Assembly (NCBI RefSeq): GCF_014062345.1
Contig: NZ_JACGLS010000001.1
Location: 868,001-932,000 of the forward strand
Length of the DNA stretch: 64,000 nt
Source of the DNA: Tenacibaculum pelagium
GTDB lineage: Bacteria; Bacteroidota; Bacteroidia; Flavobacteriales; Flavobacteriaceae
Direction: 5' to 3'
In this document: positions 52,178-61,283 of the stretch, in pieces
How positions within the stretch are numbered: the first letter of the stretch is position 1
Layout: the number at the start of each line of letters is the position of its first letter
Made by a program: the position numbers and the translations under genes
Notes under the pieces: model-generated
The model's input: the letters and a program-made list of their open reading frames with translations, nothing else
What the model was told of the DNA's origin: nothing
Databases searched by the model: none

Positions 52178-53227
52178 TTATAAGATTAACATCGCATCTC
52201 CGTACGAGTAAAACTTATATCCTTCTTTAATTGCTTCTTGATATGCTTCCATCATAAAATCGTGTCCTGCAAATGCAGAAACCATCATTAATAATGTTGA
52301 TTTTGGCGTATGGAAATTTGTAATCATAGCATTTGCAATGCTAAAATCATATGGAGGAAAAATAAATTTATTTGTCCACCCTTCAAACTCTTTTAATTCA
52401 CGCTTTGATGTAATCGCAGATTCTACAGTTCTCATTACAGTAGTACCTACCGCACAAATTCTTTTCTTATTTCCTCTAGCACTATTCACCATATCAGCAC
52501 TTGCTTGAGGAACTATAATCTTCTCAGAATCCATTTTATGTTTAGATAAATCTTCAACCTCAACTGGATTAAAAGTACCTAAACCTACGTGTAAAGTTGT
52601 TTCAGCAAAATCAATTCCTTTAATCTCTAAACGCTTCATTAAGTGTTTAGAAAAGTGTAATCCTGCAGTAGGAGCAGCAACAGCACCTTCATGCTTAGCG
52701 AAAATTGTTTGGTAACGATCTTCATCAGAAGCTTCTACCTCACGCTTAATATATTTTGGCAAAGGTGTTTCACCTAATTCCACTAATTTCTTTCTAAACT
52801 CTTCGTAAGGACCGTCAAACAAGAAACGTAATGTTCTTCCACGAGATGTTGTATTATCAATAACCTCAGCAACTAAACTTTGATCTTCACCAAAGAATAA
52901 TTTATTACCAATTCTAATTTTTCTTGCTGGATCAACTAAAACATCCCATAAACGATTTTCAGCGTTTAACTCACGTAATAAAAATACTTCAATACGTGCT
53001 CCAGTCTTTTCTTTATGCCCAAACATACGAGCAGGAAAAACCTTTGTATTGTTTAACATCATCACATCTCCTTCATCAAAATAATCGATTAAGTCTTTAA
53101 ACTTTTTGTGCTCAATTTTTTGAGTATCGCGATGTAACACCATTAAACGTGATTCATCTCTATGCTCTGAAGGATATTCTGCCAATAATTCTTCTGGCAA
53201 TTCAAAATTAAAATTTGATAATTTCAT
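52178..53227 (-). CDS. queA: S-adenosylmethionine:tRNA ribosyltransferase-isomerase
   Basis: QueA transfers the ribosyl group of SAM to 7-aminomethyl-7-deazaguanine in tRNA, forming epoxyqueuosine. The 349-residue protein has the family pattern [78 protein letters not shown] and [15 protein letters not shown]. Length is normal. It has its own promoter in the gap to aroA (53251-53282) and its own terminator. Confidence 0.97.
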   Translation of the reverse strand: MKLSNFNFELPEELLAEYPSEHRDESRLMVLHRDTQKIEHKKFKDLIDYFDEGDVMMLNNTKVFPARMFGHKEKTGARIEVFLLRELNAENRLWDVLVDPARKIRIGNKLFFGEDQSLVAEVIDNTTSRGRTLRFLFDGPYEEFRKKLVELGETPLPKYIKREVEASDEDRYQTIFAKHEGAVAAPTAGLHFSKHLMKRLEIKGIDFAETTLHVGLGTFNPVEVEDLSKHKMDSEKIIVPQASADMVNSARGNKKRICAVGTTVMRTVESAITSKRELKEFEGWTNKFIFPPYDFSIANAMITNFHTPKSTLLMMVSAFAGHDFMMEAYQEAIKEGYKFYSYGDAMLIL

Positions 53228-53250
53228 TGATCTTATTTTCTTTACGTGGG

Positions 53251-53282
53251 CAAATATACAATTTCGGCATAGGGGTTGTCAA
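53251..53282 (-). promoter_or_regulatory. Promoter of queA
   Basis: The minus strand reads TTG (53280-53282), a 21-bp spacer and TATATTTG (53251-53258), a good -33/-7 pair, 23 bp before the queA ATG. It shows that queA can be expressed apart from aroA. Confidence 0.7.
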
Positions 53283-53294
53283 GCCTTTTGCCTA

Positions 53295-54527
53295 TTATTT
53301 TATTTCAACAGCTTCTATACCTATTTTATTCATATCGTTCCAAAAGTTACGGTATGATTTTGTAACCACTTCTGCATCTAAAATAATAATTGGAACTTTA
53401 AGAGCTAATGGTGCAAATGCCATTGCCATTCTATGATCGTTATAAGTTGAAATATTTATATTTTTATGAATTCTCTCTGTGTTTTTTAAATGTAATGTTT
53501 CATTAGTTACATTAATTTCAGCTCCTAACTTTGTTAATTCTTCATGCAATGCTTCTAAGCGATCAGTTTCTTTAATCTTTAATGTATGCAACCCAGACAA
53601 ATCACAAGCTACTCCAAGACCAAAACAAGTTACAGCAATTGTTTGAGCAATATCTGGCGTACTTTTTAAATCTTCTTTTAAAATCGCTTTACTATGCTCT
53701 TTTTCTTTAGTTAAGGTTACTGAATTTTCTTCAAAAATTGTAGTTACTCCAAAATGCTGGTAAATTCTAGCTAAACAAGAATCTCCTTGTAAACTATCTT
53801 TTTTATAGGCGGATAATTTAACTGATGATCCTATTTCACTTAACGCAATTAATGAATAAAAGTAAGAAGCAGAGCTCCAATCAGATTCTACAACAATGTC
53901 TTGTGTAGTGGTATTTTCTTTTGATTGAATTTTAATAATGTTTTCTTCAAATGAAGCTTCAACACCAACTTGATGTAATAATGCTAAGGTCATTTTAATA
54001 TAAGGAACAGAGGTTACTTTCCCCTCTAACTGAATCTCAAGTCCGTTTTTTAAACTAGATGCAATTAACATAAGCGCAGAAATATACTGACTACTTACAT
54101 TACCATTAATAGAGACTTTATTTTTTAAAAGTCTCTTCCCTGTAATTTTTAACGGTGGATATCCTTCTTTCTCTACATACTGAATATCTGCGCCTAAATC
54201 TCGCAATGCATTAACCAAAATTTCTATTGGTCGATTGTGCATTCTATCAGAACCTTGTAAAATTTTAACCTCTCCTTCTTGCGTAGCAAAAAAAGCAGTT
54301 AAAAATCGCATTGCAGTACCTGCATGACCAATGTCAGCAACCTTTTCTTCCGAAGATAAAGCCTCTTGCAAATGATGTGAATCATCAGAATCTGACAAAT
54401 TATGAATAGTTATTTCTGGAAACAACTGTTGTAAAATCAATAATCTATTCGATTCACTTTTTGAACCTGAAATAATTATCTCAGAATCAATTTTCTGATT
54501 TTCAACTTTGTGTAATTGTAAATTCAT
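53295..54527 (-). CDS. aroA: 3-phosphoshikimate 1-carboxyvinyltransferase (EPSP synthase)
   Basis: AroA joins phosphoenolpyruvate to shikimate-3-phosphate in aromatic amino acid synthesis. The 410-residue protein is slightly shorter than E. coli AroA (427) but has the key segments IISGSKSESNRLLIL, DIGHAGTAMRFLTAFF, GNVSSQYISALMLIAS, ESDWSSASYFYSL, IKETDRLEAL and TYNDHRMAMAFAPLAL. The GTAMR loop differs from NAGTAMR only in its first residue (His instead of Asn). It follows two small membrane-protein genes and a MazG-type gene on the same strand. Confidence 0.96.
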   Translation of the reverse strand: MNLQLHKVENQKIDSEIIISGSKSESNRLLILQQLFPEITIHNLSDSDDSHHLQEALSSEEKVADIGHAGTAMRFLTAFFATQEGEVKILQGSDRMHNRPIEILVNALRDLGADIQYVEKEGYPPLKITGKRLLKNKVSINGNVSSQYISALMLIASSLKNGLEIQLEGKVTSVPYIKMTLALLHQVGVEASFEENIIKIQSKENTTTQDIVVESDWSSASYFYSLIALSEIGSSVKLSAYKKDSLQGDSCLARIYQHFGVTTIFEENSVTLTKEKEHSKAILKEDLKSTPDIAQTIAVTCFGLGVACDLSGLHTLKIKETDRLEALHEELTKLGAEINVTNETLHLKNTERIHKNINISTYNDHRMAMAFAPLALKVPIIILDAEVVTKSYRNFWNDMNKIGIEAVEIK

Positions 54528-54555
54528 TTTTTATTTAATCTTTCCAAGCATCTCC

Positions 54556-54804
54556 TCATAGTTTTCTTACTCCATGAAATATTCTAAAGAAAACAGCAAA
54601 AAATATAGCTTGAATTAATATTCTTCTCCAATCAAAATTAACTTCGTCGAAAAATAAACTTCCAATAAAATTGGTTGCAGCAAACATTAAAAATAACAAC
54701 GGAATGTAAATTAGAACATACTTAGTAATCGATATTTTATTTACTAATTCTGTTTCTTCTTCAATATTCTTATTTAGCTTGTCTGTTACTTTTTTTAAGT
54801 TCAT
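54556..54804 (-). CDS. Small two-helix membrane protein
   Basis: The 82-residue product has an N-terminal polar helix (about 1-27, LNKNIEEETELVNK) and two membrane segments (about 28-50 and 60-78), with a basic C-terminus (FHGVRKL). Its start overlaps the stop of the upstream small gene by one base. Function unknown; the coupling supports expression. Confidence 0.7.
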   Translation of the reverse strand: MNLKKVTDKLNKNIEEETELVNKISITKYVLIYIPLLFLMFAATNFIGSLFFDEVNFDWRRILIQAIFFAVFFRIFHGVRKL

Positions 54805-55052
54805 TATTTCATTCTCTTATTCACAACATACATTGCGTATAAAATACTTACCACAATTTTGGTTAAGAAAAAACGAACCCATTGTTTATTTGCAAAATGT
54901 ACATTATACACCGTATCAAAATCACCAGAAAAAAGCGCTCCTCCTGTTTGAAAAATCAATGAGAATAATGATATTATTATGATAAGAAAAAGTGCCATTT
55001 TTAATACATGACCCCAATACAAAGACTTTTTTATATTTTCACTAAAACTCAT
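54804..55052 (-). CDS. Small membrane protein
   Basis: The 82-residue product has a membrane segment at about 17-36 (LKMALFLIIIISLFSLIF) and a second weaker one at about 60-75, with a basic tail (VVNKRMK). It starts right after the stop of the MazG-type gene and overlaps the next gene by one base, forming a tight set of three. Function unknown. Confidence 0.7.
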   Translation of the reverse strand: MSFSENIKKSLYWGHVLKMALFLIIIISLFSLIFQTGGALFSGDFDTVYNVHFANKQWVRFFLTKIVVSILYAMYVVNKRMK

Positions 55053-55379
55053 TTACTTTAATTTTTCGTTATTATGATGACGATCGTGATCGCGTTTTGT
55101 TTTAATATCTAGCTTTTTATCGAAAGCTTCTTGTAAATTAACTCCTGTTTGGTTTGCTAAACACAACACAACAAACATTACATCTGCTAGCTCTTCTCCT
55201 AAATCTTTATTTTTATCGCTTTCTTTCTCGCTCTGTTCTCCATAACGGCGTGCAATTATACGCGCAACCTCTCCAACCTCTTCTGTTAGTTGTGCCATAT
55301 TAGTTAATTCGTTAAAATAACGAACTCCGTGATTTTTAATCCAATCGTCTACTTGCTTTTGAGCATCTTGAATATTCAT
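55053..55379 (-). CDS. MazG-like nucleotide pyrophosphohydrolase
   Basis: This 108-residue all-helical NTP-PPase has the metal-binding EExxE...ExxD pattern as LTEEVGEVARIIARR (about 30-44) and DLGEELADVMFVVLCLANQ (about 61-79), which binds Mg2+. Short proteins of this type hydrolyse nucleoside triphosphates or damaged nucleotides such as dUTP-like substrates to monophosphates. It is the first gene of the run to aroA. The substrate is not clear. Confidence 0.9.
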   Translation of the reverse strand: MNIQDAQKQVDDWIKNHGVRYFNELTNMAQLTEEVGEVARIIARRYGEQSEKESDKNKDLGEELADVMFVVLCLANQTGVNLQEAFDKKLDIKTKRDHDRHHNNEKLK

Positions 55380-55433
55380 ACTTGTGTTTTTAAAATCTTT
55401 TTCTAAAAAATCAAAGATAAAATTTCATTTGTT

Positions 55434-55811
55434 TTAATTGATTCGCCAAGGCGGATTTTTTCTATACTCTCCTGCTTTAAATAAAATCAGTTTATTTCCG
55501 TCAGGATCTAACAAATGAGCTTCTCGCCACAACCAAGTTTGATCTTTTGGTAATTGCATAAATTCTATTCCTTTTTGTTGAAGTTGCTTCACTAATTCAT
55601 CTAAATTATCGTCTTCAAAATAAATCGTAGTTCCATCTCCTTTTGGCAACTCTTCTACTAAATGAATCGAAAAAGTAGCCTCGCCGTCTGGCAACTCAAA
55701 ACGGACATATCTAGGGCTTGCATCTACAATAAGACGCAAGCCTAGTTTTTTATAGAATTCTGTTGCAACCTCAACATTTAAAGATGGAATTGTAATTTGA
55801 TTTAAATTCAT
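55434..55811 (-). CDS. VOC/glyoxalase-fold protein
   Basis: The 125-residue protein is a single VOC unit with two beta-alpha-beta-beta-beta modules, LNQITIPSLNVEVATEFYKKLGLRLIVDA and TIYFEDDNLDELVKQLQQKGIEF...REAHLLDPDGNKLILFKAG. The conserved metal-site positions are His in IHLVEE and Glu or Asp in the second module. The family includes glyoxalases, dioxygenases and resistance proteins; the partner substrate is unknown. It overlaps the MFS gene by 4 bp. Confidence 0.88.
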   Translation of the reverse strand: MNLNQITIPSLNVEVATEFYKKLGLRLIVDASPRYVRFELPDGEATFSIHLVEELPKGDGTTIYFEDDNLDELVKQLQQKGIEFMQLPKDQTWLWREAHLLDPDGNKLILFKAGEYRKNPPWRIN

Positions 55812-57019
55812 GCTTTTACTTTTTCTTTCTTAACCACTCTTATTAACATTAACAAAAAGAATAATCCTACCATAGACATCGCTGTAATAATCCACCACGT
55901 ATTATCAAAACCTAAAGCATCTACCATTTGCATTCCTGAATTATGTCCGAAAATATGTGCTGCTGAAAAAGCAATACTGTAATATGCCATATATTCTCCT
56001 TGATTACCTCTTTTAGCTCTTTCCATTACAAAAGCATTCGAAAATGGAAAAGCTATCATTTCACCAATAGTCATAAATAACATTCCTACAATCAATACTC
56101 CTACCCAACCAGTAAGGTTTAACACTAAAAAACTGATTCCTGTTAATAGCAAACCAACAAACATTAATCGTTCTTTAGAATACTTGCTCTCTTCTAACCA
56201 TTTAATCAATGGCATTTCTAGTAAGAATATGATAAATCCATTCATCCCCATAATTAAACCTATTTCTAATTCTGATAAATGATGTGCGTCTTTGTAGTAC
56301 AAAGGCATTGTTGAAAAGTATTGTAAAAACACAAATCCGAAAATAAACATGGCTACAAAAAATACCCAAAAAGCTTTATCTGAAAAAACAGAAACTGGAT
56401 TTTCAGTTTTAACTTCATCCAAGGTTTTTGCTTTTTTAGGATTCAACACATTTATTAATAAAAAAGTTGCTATAATACACGTAACTCCATCTACCCAAAA
56501 CAACCCATTATACCCTAATGATGTTATAATTATTCCGCCTACAGCTGGTCCTGCAGAAAATCCTAAGTTAATTGCCAAACGAATTAAAGTAACCGAACGT
56601 GTTTTATTTTCTGGTTTACTATAGGCACTTAAAGCTACAAACATTGCAGGTCTAAAAGTATCTGCTACTAACATCACTAAAAAAATACCAATACAAAAAC
56701 CTGTAAAAGTTGTTACAAATTGTAAAGCTATAAATAAGACACCTGTTAAAAACAGACTTGTTTTCATAACTTTATAATACCCTATCTTATCAGTTAATTT
56801 CCCCCCTAACCAAGAGCCTAAAACAGACCCCAAACCAAAACAAGTCATTATCCACCCTACATCTTTTAAAGTAAAGTTTAAACTTTTTGTTAAATACAAT
56901 GATAAAAATGGAATTACCATTGTTCCTGCTCTGTTTATCAACGTAATTAAAGACAACCACCAAACTTCGGTAGAGAGGCCTTTAAAAGTTCCTAGATAAT
57001 TTAAATACAGTTTTTTCAT
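55808..57019 (-). CDS. MFS transporter
   Basis: From the ATG at 57019 (MKKLYLNYLG) the product has 403 residues with 12 predicted membrane helices, the family size. The loop between helices 2 and 3 has the MFS motif GSWLGGKLTDKIGYYKVM. Substrate is unknown; the type is a drug or sugar-efflux-like DHA1 member. A longer start at 57127 would put a strong terminator hairpin inside the coding region and is rejected. The VOC gene is coupled behind it. Confidence 0.88.
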   Translation of the reverse strand: MKKLYLNYLGTFKGLSTEVWWLSLITLINRAGTMVIPFLSLYLTKSLNFTLKDVGWIMTCFGLGSVLGSWLGGKLTDKIGYYKVMKTSLFLTGVLFIALQFVTTFTGFCIGIFLVMLVADTFRPAMFVALSAYSKPENKTRSVTLIRLAINLGFSAGPAVGGIIITSLGYNGLFWVDGVTCIIATFLLINVLNPKKAKTLDEVKTENPVSVFSDKAFWVFFVAMFIFGFVFLQYFSTMPLYYKDAHHLSELEIGLIMGMNGFIIFLLEMPLIKWLEESKYSKERLMFVGLLLTGISFLVLNLTGWVGVLIVGMLFMTIGEMIAFPFSNAFVMERAKRGNQGEYMAYYSIAFSAAHIFGHNSGMQMVDALGFDNTWWIITAMSMVGLFFLLMLIRVVKKEKVKA

Positions 57020-57059
57020 AGTTTGTAGTTTTAGTTGTTTTTGGTTTGATATAAAAATA

Positions 57060-57087
57060 AAAAGTCCGACTGTGAAGTCGGACTTTT
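57060..57087 (-). terminator. Terminator between the 26-codon gene and the MFS gene
   Basis: AAAAGTCCGACT and AGTCGGACTTTT form a perfect 12-bp stem with a GTGA loop, followed on the minus strand by TATTTTTAT. It lies 30 bp after the stop of a small frame at 57117-57197 and 41 bp before the MFS start. Confidence 0.85.
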
Positions 57088-57116
57088 TGCAATAGTTATA
57101 TTTTATTTGAATATAA

Positions 57117-57197
57117 TTAGAATACATGTATAGCCCGATATCGTTTGTGTCTTACCACAGTCGATTTACATTGCTTATATGTATTAAAAATTGTCAT
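57117..57197 (-). CDS. Small 26-residue basic protein (candidate gene)
   Basis: A frame from ATG at 57197 to TAA at 57117-57119 encodes 26 residues, beginning MTIFNTYKQCKSTVV and ending RHKRYRAIHVF, with about six Lys/Arg, two His and one Cys. It is too short for ordinary gene finding but has its own promoter-like boxes upstream and a strong terminator 30 bp downstream, which together make a complete transcription unit. It could be a tiny ribosome-associated protein, a leader peptide or a spurious frame in a small RNA. Family not recognised. Confidence 0.45.
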   Translation of the reverse strand: MTIFNTYKQCKSTVVRHKRYRAIHVF

Positions 57198-57217
57198 GTT
57201 TATTATTAATTGAAGTG

Positions 57218-57250
57218 TAAAACTATAAAAAAAAGAAATAGGTTTTACAA
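57218..57250 (-). promoter_or_regulatory. Promoter of the 26-codon gene
   Basis: On the minus strand TTG at 57248-57250, a 22-bp spacer and TAGTTTTA at 57218-57225 resemble -33/-7 boxes. Transcription would begin about 15 bp before the ATG at 57197. Confidence 0.4.
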
Positions 57251-57292
57251 AAAACTAAATTCCACTCTTATTTCATATTGATTCTAAATAAG

Positions 57293-58048
57293 TTACATCA
57301 ACTTATATAAAACTGGCTTACTCGGTGTTGCATCATTCTCGAAAGGTGCTACCATTAGGTTTAAAAAGTAAGTTCCATCGGCTACTTCATTAGGAACATA
57401 AATAAACTCAGTAATAGTTGCGTTCATTCTAATTTTTCCGCTAGTATTCCAAAAAGCATTGTGAGATAGTAATAATCCACCATCTTTTTCTTTGTCTACA
57501 GATGGTAAATCAACTAGTAAATGCTCAATTCCTTTTTCTCTTAAATATTCTGCTGCTGCTTCTAACAAATATGTAGGGTTGGTGTTTGAATAGTGAGTAA
57601 CTTTTTTATCAGATAAATTTGGAAGCGTTCTAATTACAATTGCATCACGCTTTTTATTTCCTAGTGCAAATTGTAATTGCTTTTTAGAAATAACAAAATC
57701 TCCATTTTCTAATTCTTCCGGAGCAATCGTAACTACCTCTGCTAAAAAGAAAAACTGATTCAGGTTTTTATTAATAGAATGTACCTCTTTAGTAATATGA
57801 CCTACGCATTCGGTATGCGTAATATGTGAATGCGGATTGAACTCAATATTATTAAAGTTAACATCAGCACCTTCATTTACGCTTCCTACCCAATCTCCAT
57901 TCGATACTGGAAAAATCTTAGGATCATCTATACCCCAAGCATTTACTATTTTCTTAGAAACATCAATAGCAATAGAAATATCGATAGGTTTAGATAAGTC
58001 TATTTTATATTTTCTTGAATTGTATTCAATCGTCGCTTGCATTCTCAA
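57293..58048 (-). CDS. Cyclase family (kynurenine formamidase-like) protein
   Basis: This 251-residue protein has the cyclase/KynB-type metal motif as NPHSHITHTECVGHI near residue 75, which aligns with the HxGTHxDxxxH zinc site (the Asp position is Glu). LVDLPSVDKEKDGG and HNAFW follow in the second half. Members hydrolyse N-formylkynurenine, polyketide or isatin-type rings. Neighbours give no pathway, so the substrate is unknown. The ATG at 58048 has a second Met at codon 3. It lies 6 bp after hemW. Confidence 0.82.
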   Translation of the reverse strand: MRMQATIEYNSRKYKIDLSKPIDISIAIDVSKKIVNAWGIDDPKIFPVSNGDWVGSVNEGADVNFNNIEFNPHSHITHTECVGHITKEVHSINKNLNQFFFLAEVVTIAPEELENGDFVISKKQLQFALGNKKRDAIVIRTLPNLSDKKVTHYSNTNPTYLLEAAAEYLREKGIEHLLVDLPSVDKEKDGGLLLSHNAFWNTSGKIRMNATITEFIYVPNEVADGTYFLNLMVAPFENDATPSKPVLYKLM

Positions 58049-58054
58049 ATATAC

Positions 58055-59167
58055 TTAAATTATAAATAGTTCAGAAGCTAATCCATCAGCCAAAAACTTA
58101 CCTTTTGGGGTTGTTTTTAATGTATTATTTTCAATAACTAATAAACCTTGATCTATAAACCTTTTTGATGATTGGAATAACTTGTCTTTAAACTCATTAC
58201 TCATTTCGGCTAACGAAACACCCCAAATGGTTCTTAACCCTGTCATTAAATATTCATTAAACTGATCTTCTTTGGAGAGTTTTTCTGTTTCTAAAGGGAG
58301 ATTCCCCTCCTGAATTGACTTAATATACTTTGCGTTATTAGCCACATTCCAACTACGATGTGTTCTATTAAATGAATGCGCAGACGGACCAATACCTATA
58401 TACTTTTTTCCTTGCCAGTAACTCGTATTATGCTTTGAAAAATAATTAGGTTTCCCAAAGTTTGATATTTCATAATGTACAAATCCATTTTTAGCAGTTT
58501 CTTCTACCAGAATATCAAAATGCTCTTTGGCTTCTGTTTCATCAGGAGCTGGATATTTTCCATTCTTAACAAAACTATCTAAAACTGTTTTTGGCTCTAC
58601 AGTTAATGCGTAGCTTGAAATATGATTGATTCCAAAATCGAATGCTATTTGTAAGTTTTCTTTCCAACGTTCGTTACTCATGTTTGGAACTCCGTAAATT
58701 AAATCAATCGTAATATTATTAAAATGGTGAGTCGCCATAGACAAACACTCTTTTGCCTCTTTTGCATTATGCGCACGATTCATATTTTTTAAATCTTCTT
58801 CAAAAAAAGATTGTACCCCAATACTTAATCTGTTTATTGGCGAATTCGCTAATTCTAAGATTTTAGCTTCTGTTAAATCATCAGGATTTGCTTCTAAAGT
58901 AATTTCTGGATTATCTATTAGTTGATAATTTTCTTGAATTGCTTTCAATAACAACTCAATTTCATTTTGGGATAATAAGCTCGGAGTTCCTCCACCGAAA
59001 TAAATGGTTTCTATGGTTTCGTTTACTAATTCTTCTTTTTTTAATTCCAATTCTTTTACAAGACAAGAAACCAACTCATCTTTCTTTTTTAAAGAAGTAG
59101 AAAAATGAAAATCGCAATAATAACATGCTTGCTTACAAAATGGTATATGTAGGTAAATTCCTGCCAT
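58055..59167 (-). CDS. hemW: Radical-SAM heme chaperone HemW
   Basis: HemW binds heme and delivers it to target proteins; it was formerly called oxygen-independent coproporphyrinogen oxidase. The 370-residue protein begins with YLHIPFCKQACYYCDFHFS, where the CxxxCxxC of the 4Fe-4S cluster is followed by Phe-His as in HemW. TIYFGGGTPSLL and TLEANPDDLT are typical. The C-terminal HemN_C-like domain is present, and the Cys residue at the fourth HemN position is lacking, which separates it from true HemN. It follows the DUF3667 gene by 2 bp. Confidence 0.92.
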   Translation of the reverse strand: MAGIYLHIPFCKQACYYCDFHFSTSLKKKDELVSCLVKELELKKEELVNETIETIYFGGGTPSLLSQNEIELLLKAIQENYQLIDNPEITLEANPDDLTEAKILELANSPINRLSIGVQSFFEEDLKNMNRAHNAKEAKECLSMATHHFNNITIDLIYGVPNMSNERWKENLQIAFDFGINHISSYALTVEPKTVLDSFVKNGKYPAPDETEAKEHFDILVEETAKNGFVHYEISNFGKPNYFSKHNTSYWQGKKYIGIGPSAHSFNRTHRSWNVANNAKYIKSIQEGNLPLETEKLSKEDQFNEYLMTGLRTIWGVSLAEMSNEFKDKLFQSSKRFIDQGLLVIENNTLKTTPKGKFLADGLASELFII

Positions 59168-59169
59168 AA

Positions 59170-59901
59170 TTAACTTTTAATCCAAACAATTAAAAAAGAA
59201 AAAAGAAAACCAAAAAGAATATAAAAAATAAAAGCAAATAAGGTTATTAAACAAGTTTTAAAAACTACTACTATTGATTTTGACCTAAAAAAACTTGTAA
59301 TTGCATAAATCATGTATATCAAAAATAGTATAACAGGAACCTCCTTATAGTTTGGATTATTAAATTTCAAATAGAACATAAAAAAAGTTCCTATAATAGT
59401 ATAGACACCTATCATATAAAAAGCAATAGCGATAAATTCAGCCAAAGTATTTTTCTTATAAAAAAATATTTTTAAAAACACCCCTAAAGTAAACACAAAA
59501 ACAAACATGATATTATTGATGTTTTTCACCATGTATTTACCAGCTTCTGCAAGTATTTCACCATCAACTTTTACTCCAGCCGTTGTCATTGGATCATAGT
59601 TAATTAGTGACCTAACTATTAAATAGAGTATTGTTGTTAAAATAAAAAATGATACTGGTTTATAATATATTTTTCTTTTCCCTTTTAAAAACTCTCTAAG
59701 TAGCTTCCCTGGGTTAATCAATAACATTTTCATAGTTAAAAAAAATGGTGCATTTATAGAAAATAATCCATTTACTAAATCTTGAAATGTCTCTTTAAAA
59801 CTTACTTCATCAATAGAGGTTCTTTGTCCACAATTATTACAATACTTCCCTAAAGTAGTTACTTCACAATTTTTACATATAACAACTCCCTTTTTATTCA
59901 T
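59170..59901 (-). CDS. DUF3667 membrane protein with N-terminal zinc ribbon
   Basis: The 243-residue protein starts with a zinc ribbon (ICKNCEVTTLGKYCNNCGQRT, two CxxC pairs at 9-12 and 21-24). A conserved FKETFQDLVNGLFSINAPFFLTMK segment and a P-G-K-L-like NPGKLLREFLKGKRKIYYKPVSFF follow, then five membrane helices (about 85-240). This is the DUF3667 plan, common in Bacteroidota and of unknown role. It overlaps ruvC by one base and leads into hemW. Confidence 0.88.
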   Translation of the reverse strand: MNKKGVVICKNCEVTTLGKYCNNCGQRTSIDEVSFKETFQDLVNGLFSINAPFFLTMKMLLINPGKLLREFLKGKRKIYYKPVSFFILTTILYLIVRSLINYDPMTTAGVKVDGEILAEAGKYMVKNINNIMFVFVFTLGVFLKIFFYKKNTLAEFIAIAFYMIGVYTIIGTFFMFYLKFNNPNYKEVPVILFLIYMIYAITSFFRSKSIVVVFKTCLITLFAFIFYILFGFLFSFLIVWIKS

Positions 59902-60455
59902 TATTTCTCAACTCTTTTCTCATTCTGTTTTACAAAAGCTGCCCAACCTGTGTAATTCTTCCCTCCTACTTTTGCTCCAGAATTATAATGATGACAAACT
60001 GCTGCCGCTAATCCATCTGTAGCATCTAAATTTTTAGGCAATTCTTTTAAATTTAATAACGATTTTAACATCATTGCTACTTGCTCTTTACTCGACTTAC
60101 CATTACCAGTAATTGCCATTTTAATTTTAAGAGGTGCGTATTCGGTAACAGGAATCTCACGAGACAATCCTGCAGCCATGGCAACTCCTTGTGCACGCCC
60201 TAACTTTAACATCGACTGTACATTTTTACCAAAAAAAGGAGCCTCTAAAGCTATTTCATCAGGTTTGTAAGTATCAATTAATTCAATTGTTCTCTCAAAA
60301 ATTAACTTCAACTTTAAATAATGGTCGTCATACTTTTTTAATAGCAATTCATTCATTTGAACAAACTCCATTTTTTTACCAACAACCTTAATAATTCCAA
60401 ACCCCATAATGGTAGTACCGGGATCGATGCCTAATATGATTTTTTCTGTCTTCAA
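59901..60455 (-). CDS. ruvC: Holliday junction resolvase RuvC
   Basis: RuvC cuts four-way junctions in recombinational repair. The 184-residue protein has the four acidic catalytic positions of the RNase H fold: Asp11 in LGIDPGTT, Glu in ALEAPFFGKN near 69, and the Asp pair around DATDGLAAAVCHH near 140. NVQSMLKLGRAQGVAMAAG is also conserved. It has no ruvA or ruvB next to it, which is usual for this phylum. It is the first gene of the ruvC-DUF3667-hemW-cyclase run. Confidence 0.96.
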   Translation of the reverse strand: MKTEKIILGIDPGTTIMGFGIIKVVGKKMEFVQMNELLLKKYDDHYLKLKLIFERTIELIDTYKPDEIALEAPFFGKNVQSMLKLGRAQGVAMAAGLSREIPVTEYAPLKIKMAITGNGKSSKEQVAMMLKSLLNLKELPKNLDATDGLAAAVCHHYNSGAKVGGKNYTGWAAFVKQNEKRVEK

Positions 60456-60503
60456 ATTTTATTGTACTTTGTACAAACACAAAACTAATCAATTAAATTG
60501 TTT

Positions 60504-61247
60504 ATGAGCGTATTTGGTTTACGAACATCTAACCCTGCTTTTAACCACTACTTTTGGAAGAAATCTCGCAGCTATTCTAAAACTAAAATGTCGGTTGGTG
60601 GGATAATTCTTAAATCACTTTTAATGTTAAGTTTGGTTGCTTTAACTGCTAGCTATACTTGGCATTTATTTTTTAGCGGCGTTAATACTAAATGGTATAC
60701 CGCTATCGGAATGTTTGTTGCTATTTTTTGTAGTCTATTTATTTCTTTTAAGCACAGTGCAGCTAAATACTTACTGCCTATTTATGCTCTAGCAAAAGGC
60801 TTTTTTTTAGGTGGAATTAGTGCTATTGCTCATAATCGTTTTCCGGACCTTCCTTTTCAAGCAATTGGAGTTACCATCGTTACTTTTTTTGTAATGTTTA
60901 CACTCTATAAATGGAAATTAATTAGAGTAACTAAACAGTTTAGAACCATAATTATTACTGCTACGGCTAGTATTTTTATGTTCTATTTTATTGGATGGAT
61001 TTTATGGTTTTTAAAAATTGACGTTCCGTATTTATGGGGTACATCTTGGTTTGCAATAGGATTTAATATTATTGCAGCAATCGTAGCTTCTTTTAGCTTA
61101 TTACTCGATTTCTATTATATCGATCGACAAGTTGGTCGTTACCCAAAAGAACGTGAATGGCTTGCCACTTGGGGACTACTAATCACGTTAATTTGGTTAT
61201 ATGTTGAAGTATTAAGGTTGATGAAAAAATTAGCGATACGGTTTTAA
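60504..61247 (+). CDS. Bax inhibitor-1/YccA-like membrane protein
   Basis: From the ATG at 60504 (MSVFGLRTSNPAF) the product has 247 residues and seven membrane helices. The N-terminal block RTSNPAFNHYFWKK and SRSYSKTKMSVGGIILKS match the YccA-type Bax inhibitor-1 group of Bacteroidota. The C-terminal Asp in LLLDFYYIDRQVG is the conserved acidic residue of this family's calcium/pH-dependent leak. A TTG at 60498 is possible but adds only two residues. Role in membrane-protein quality control is inferred from the family. Confidence 0.85.
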   Translation: MSVFGLRTSNPAFNHYFWKKSRSYSKTKMSVGGIILKSLLMLSLVALTASYTWHLFFSGVNTKWYTAIGMFVAIFCSLFISFKHSAAKYLLPIYALAKGFFLGGISAIAHNRFPDLPFQAIGVTIVTFFVMFTLYKWKLIRVTKQFRTIIITATASIFMFYFIGWILWFLKIDVPYLWGTSWFAIGFNIIAAIVASFSLLLDFYYIDRQVGRYPKEREWLATWGLLITLIWLYVEVLRLMKKLAIRF

Positions 61248-61283
61248 TCGTAGAGCGATACTCTAATATTTTTCACACAAAAA

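Noticed and set aside
53215..53436. 73-codon plus-strand frame over the aroA end and queA promoter
   Set aside because: Antisense to aroA and covers a good queA promoter; no motifs.
57020..57127. 36-residue N-terminal extension of the MFS transporter
   Set aside because: It would contain a strong terminator hairpin and does not resemble MFS N-termini.
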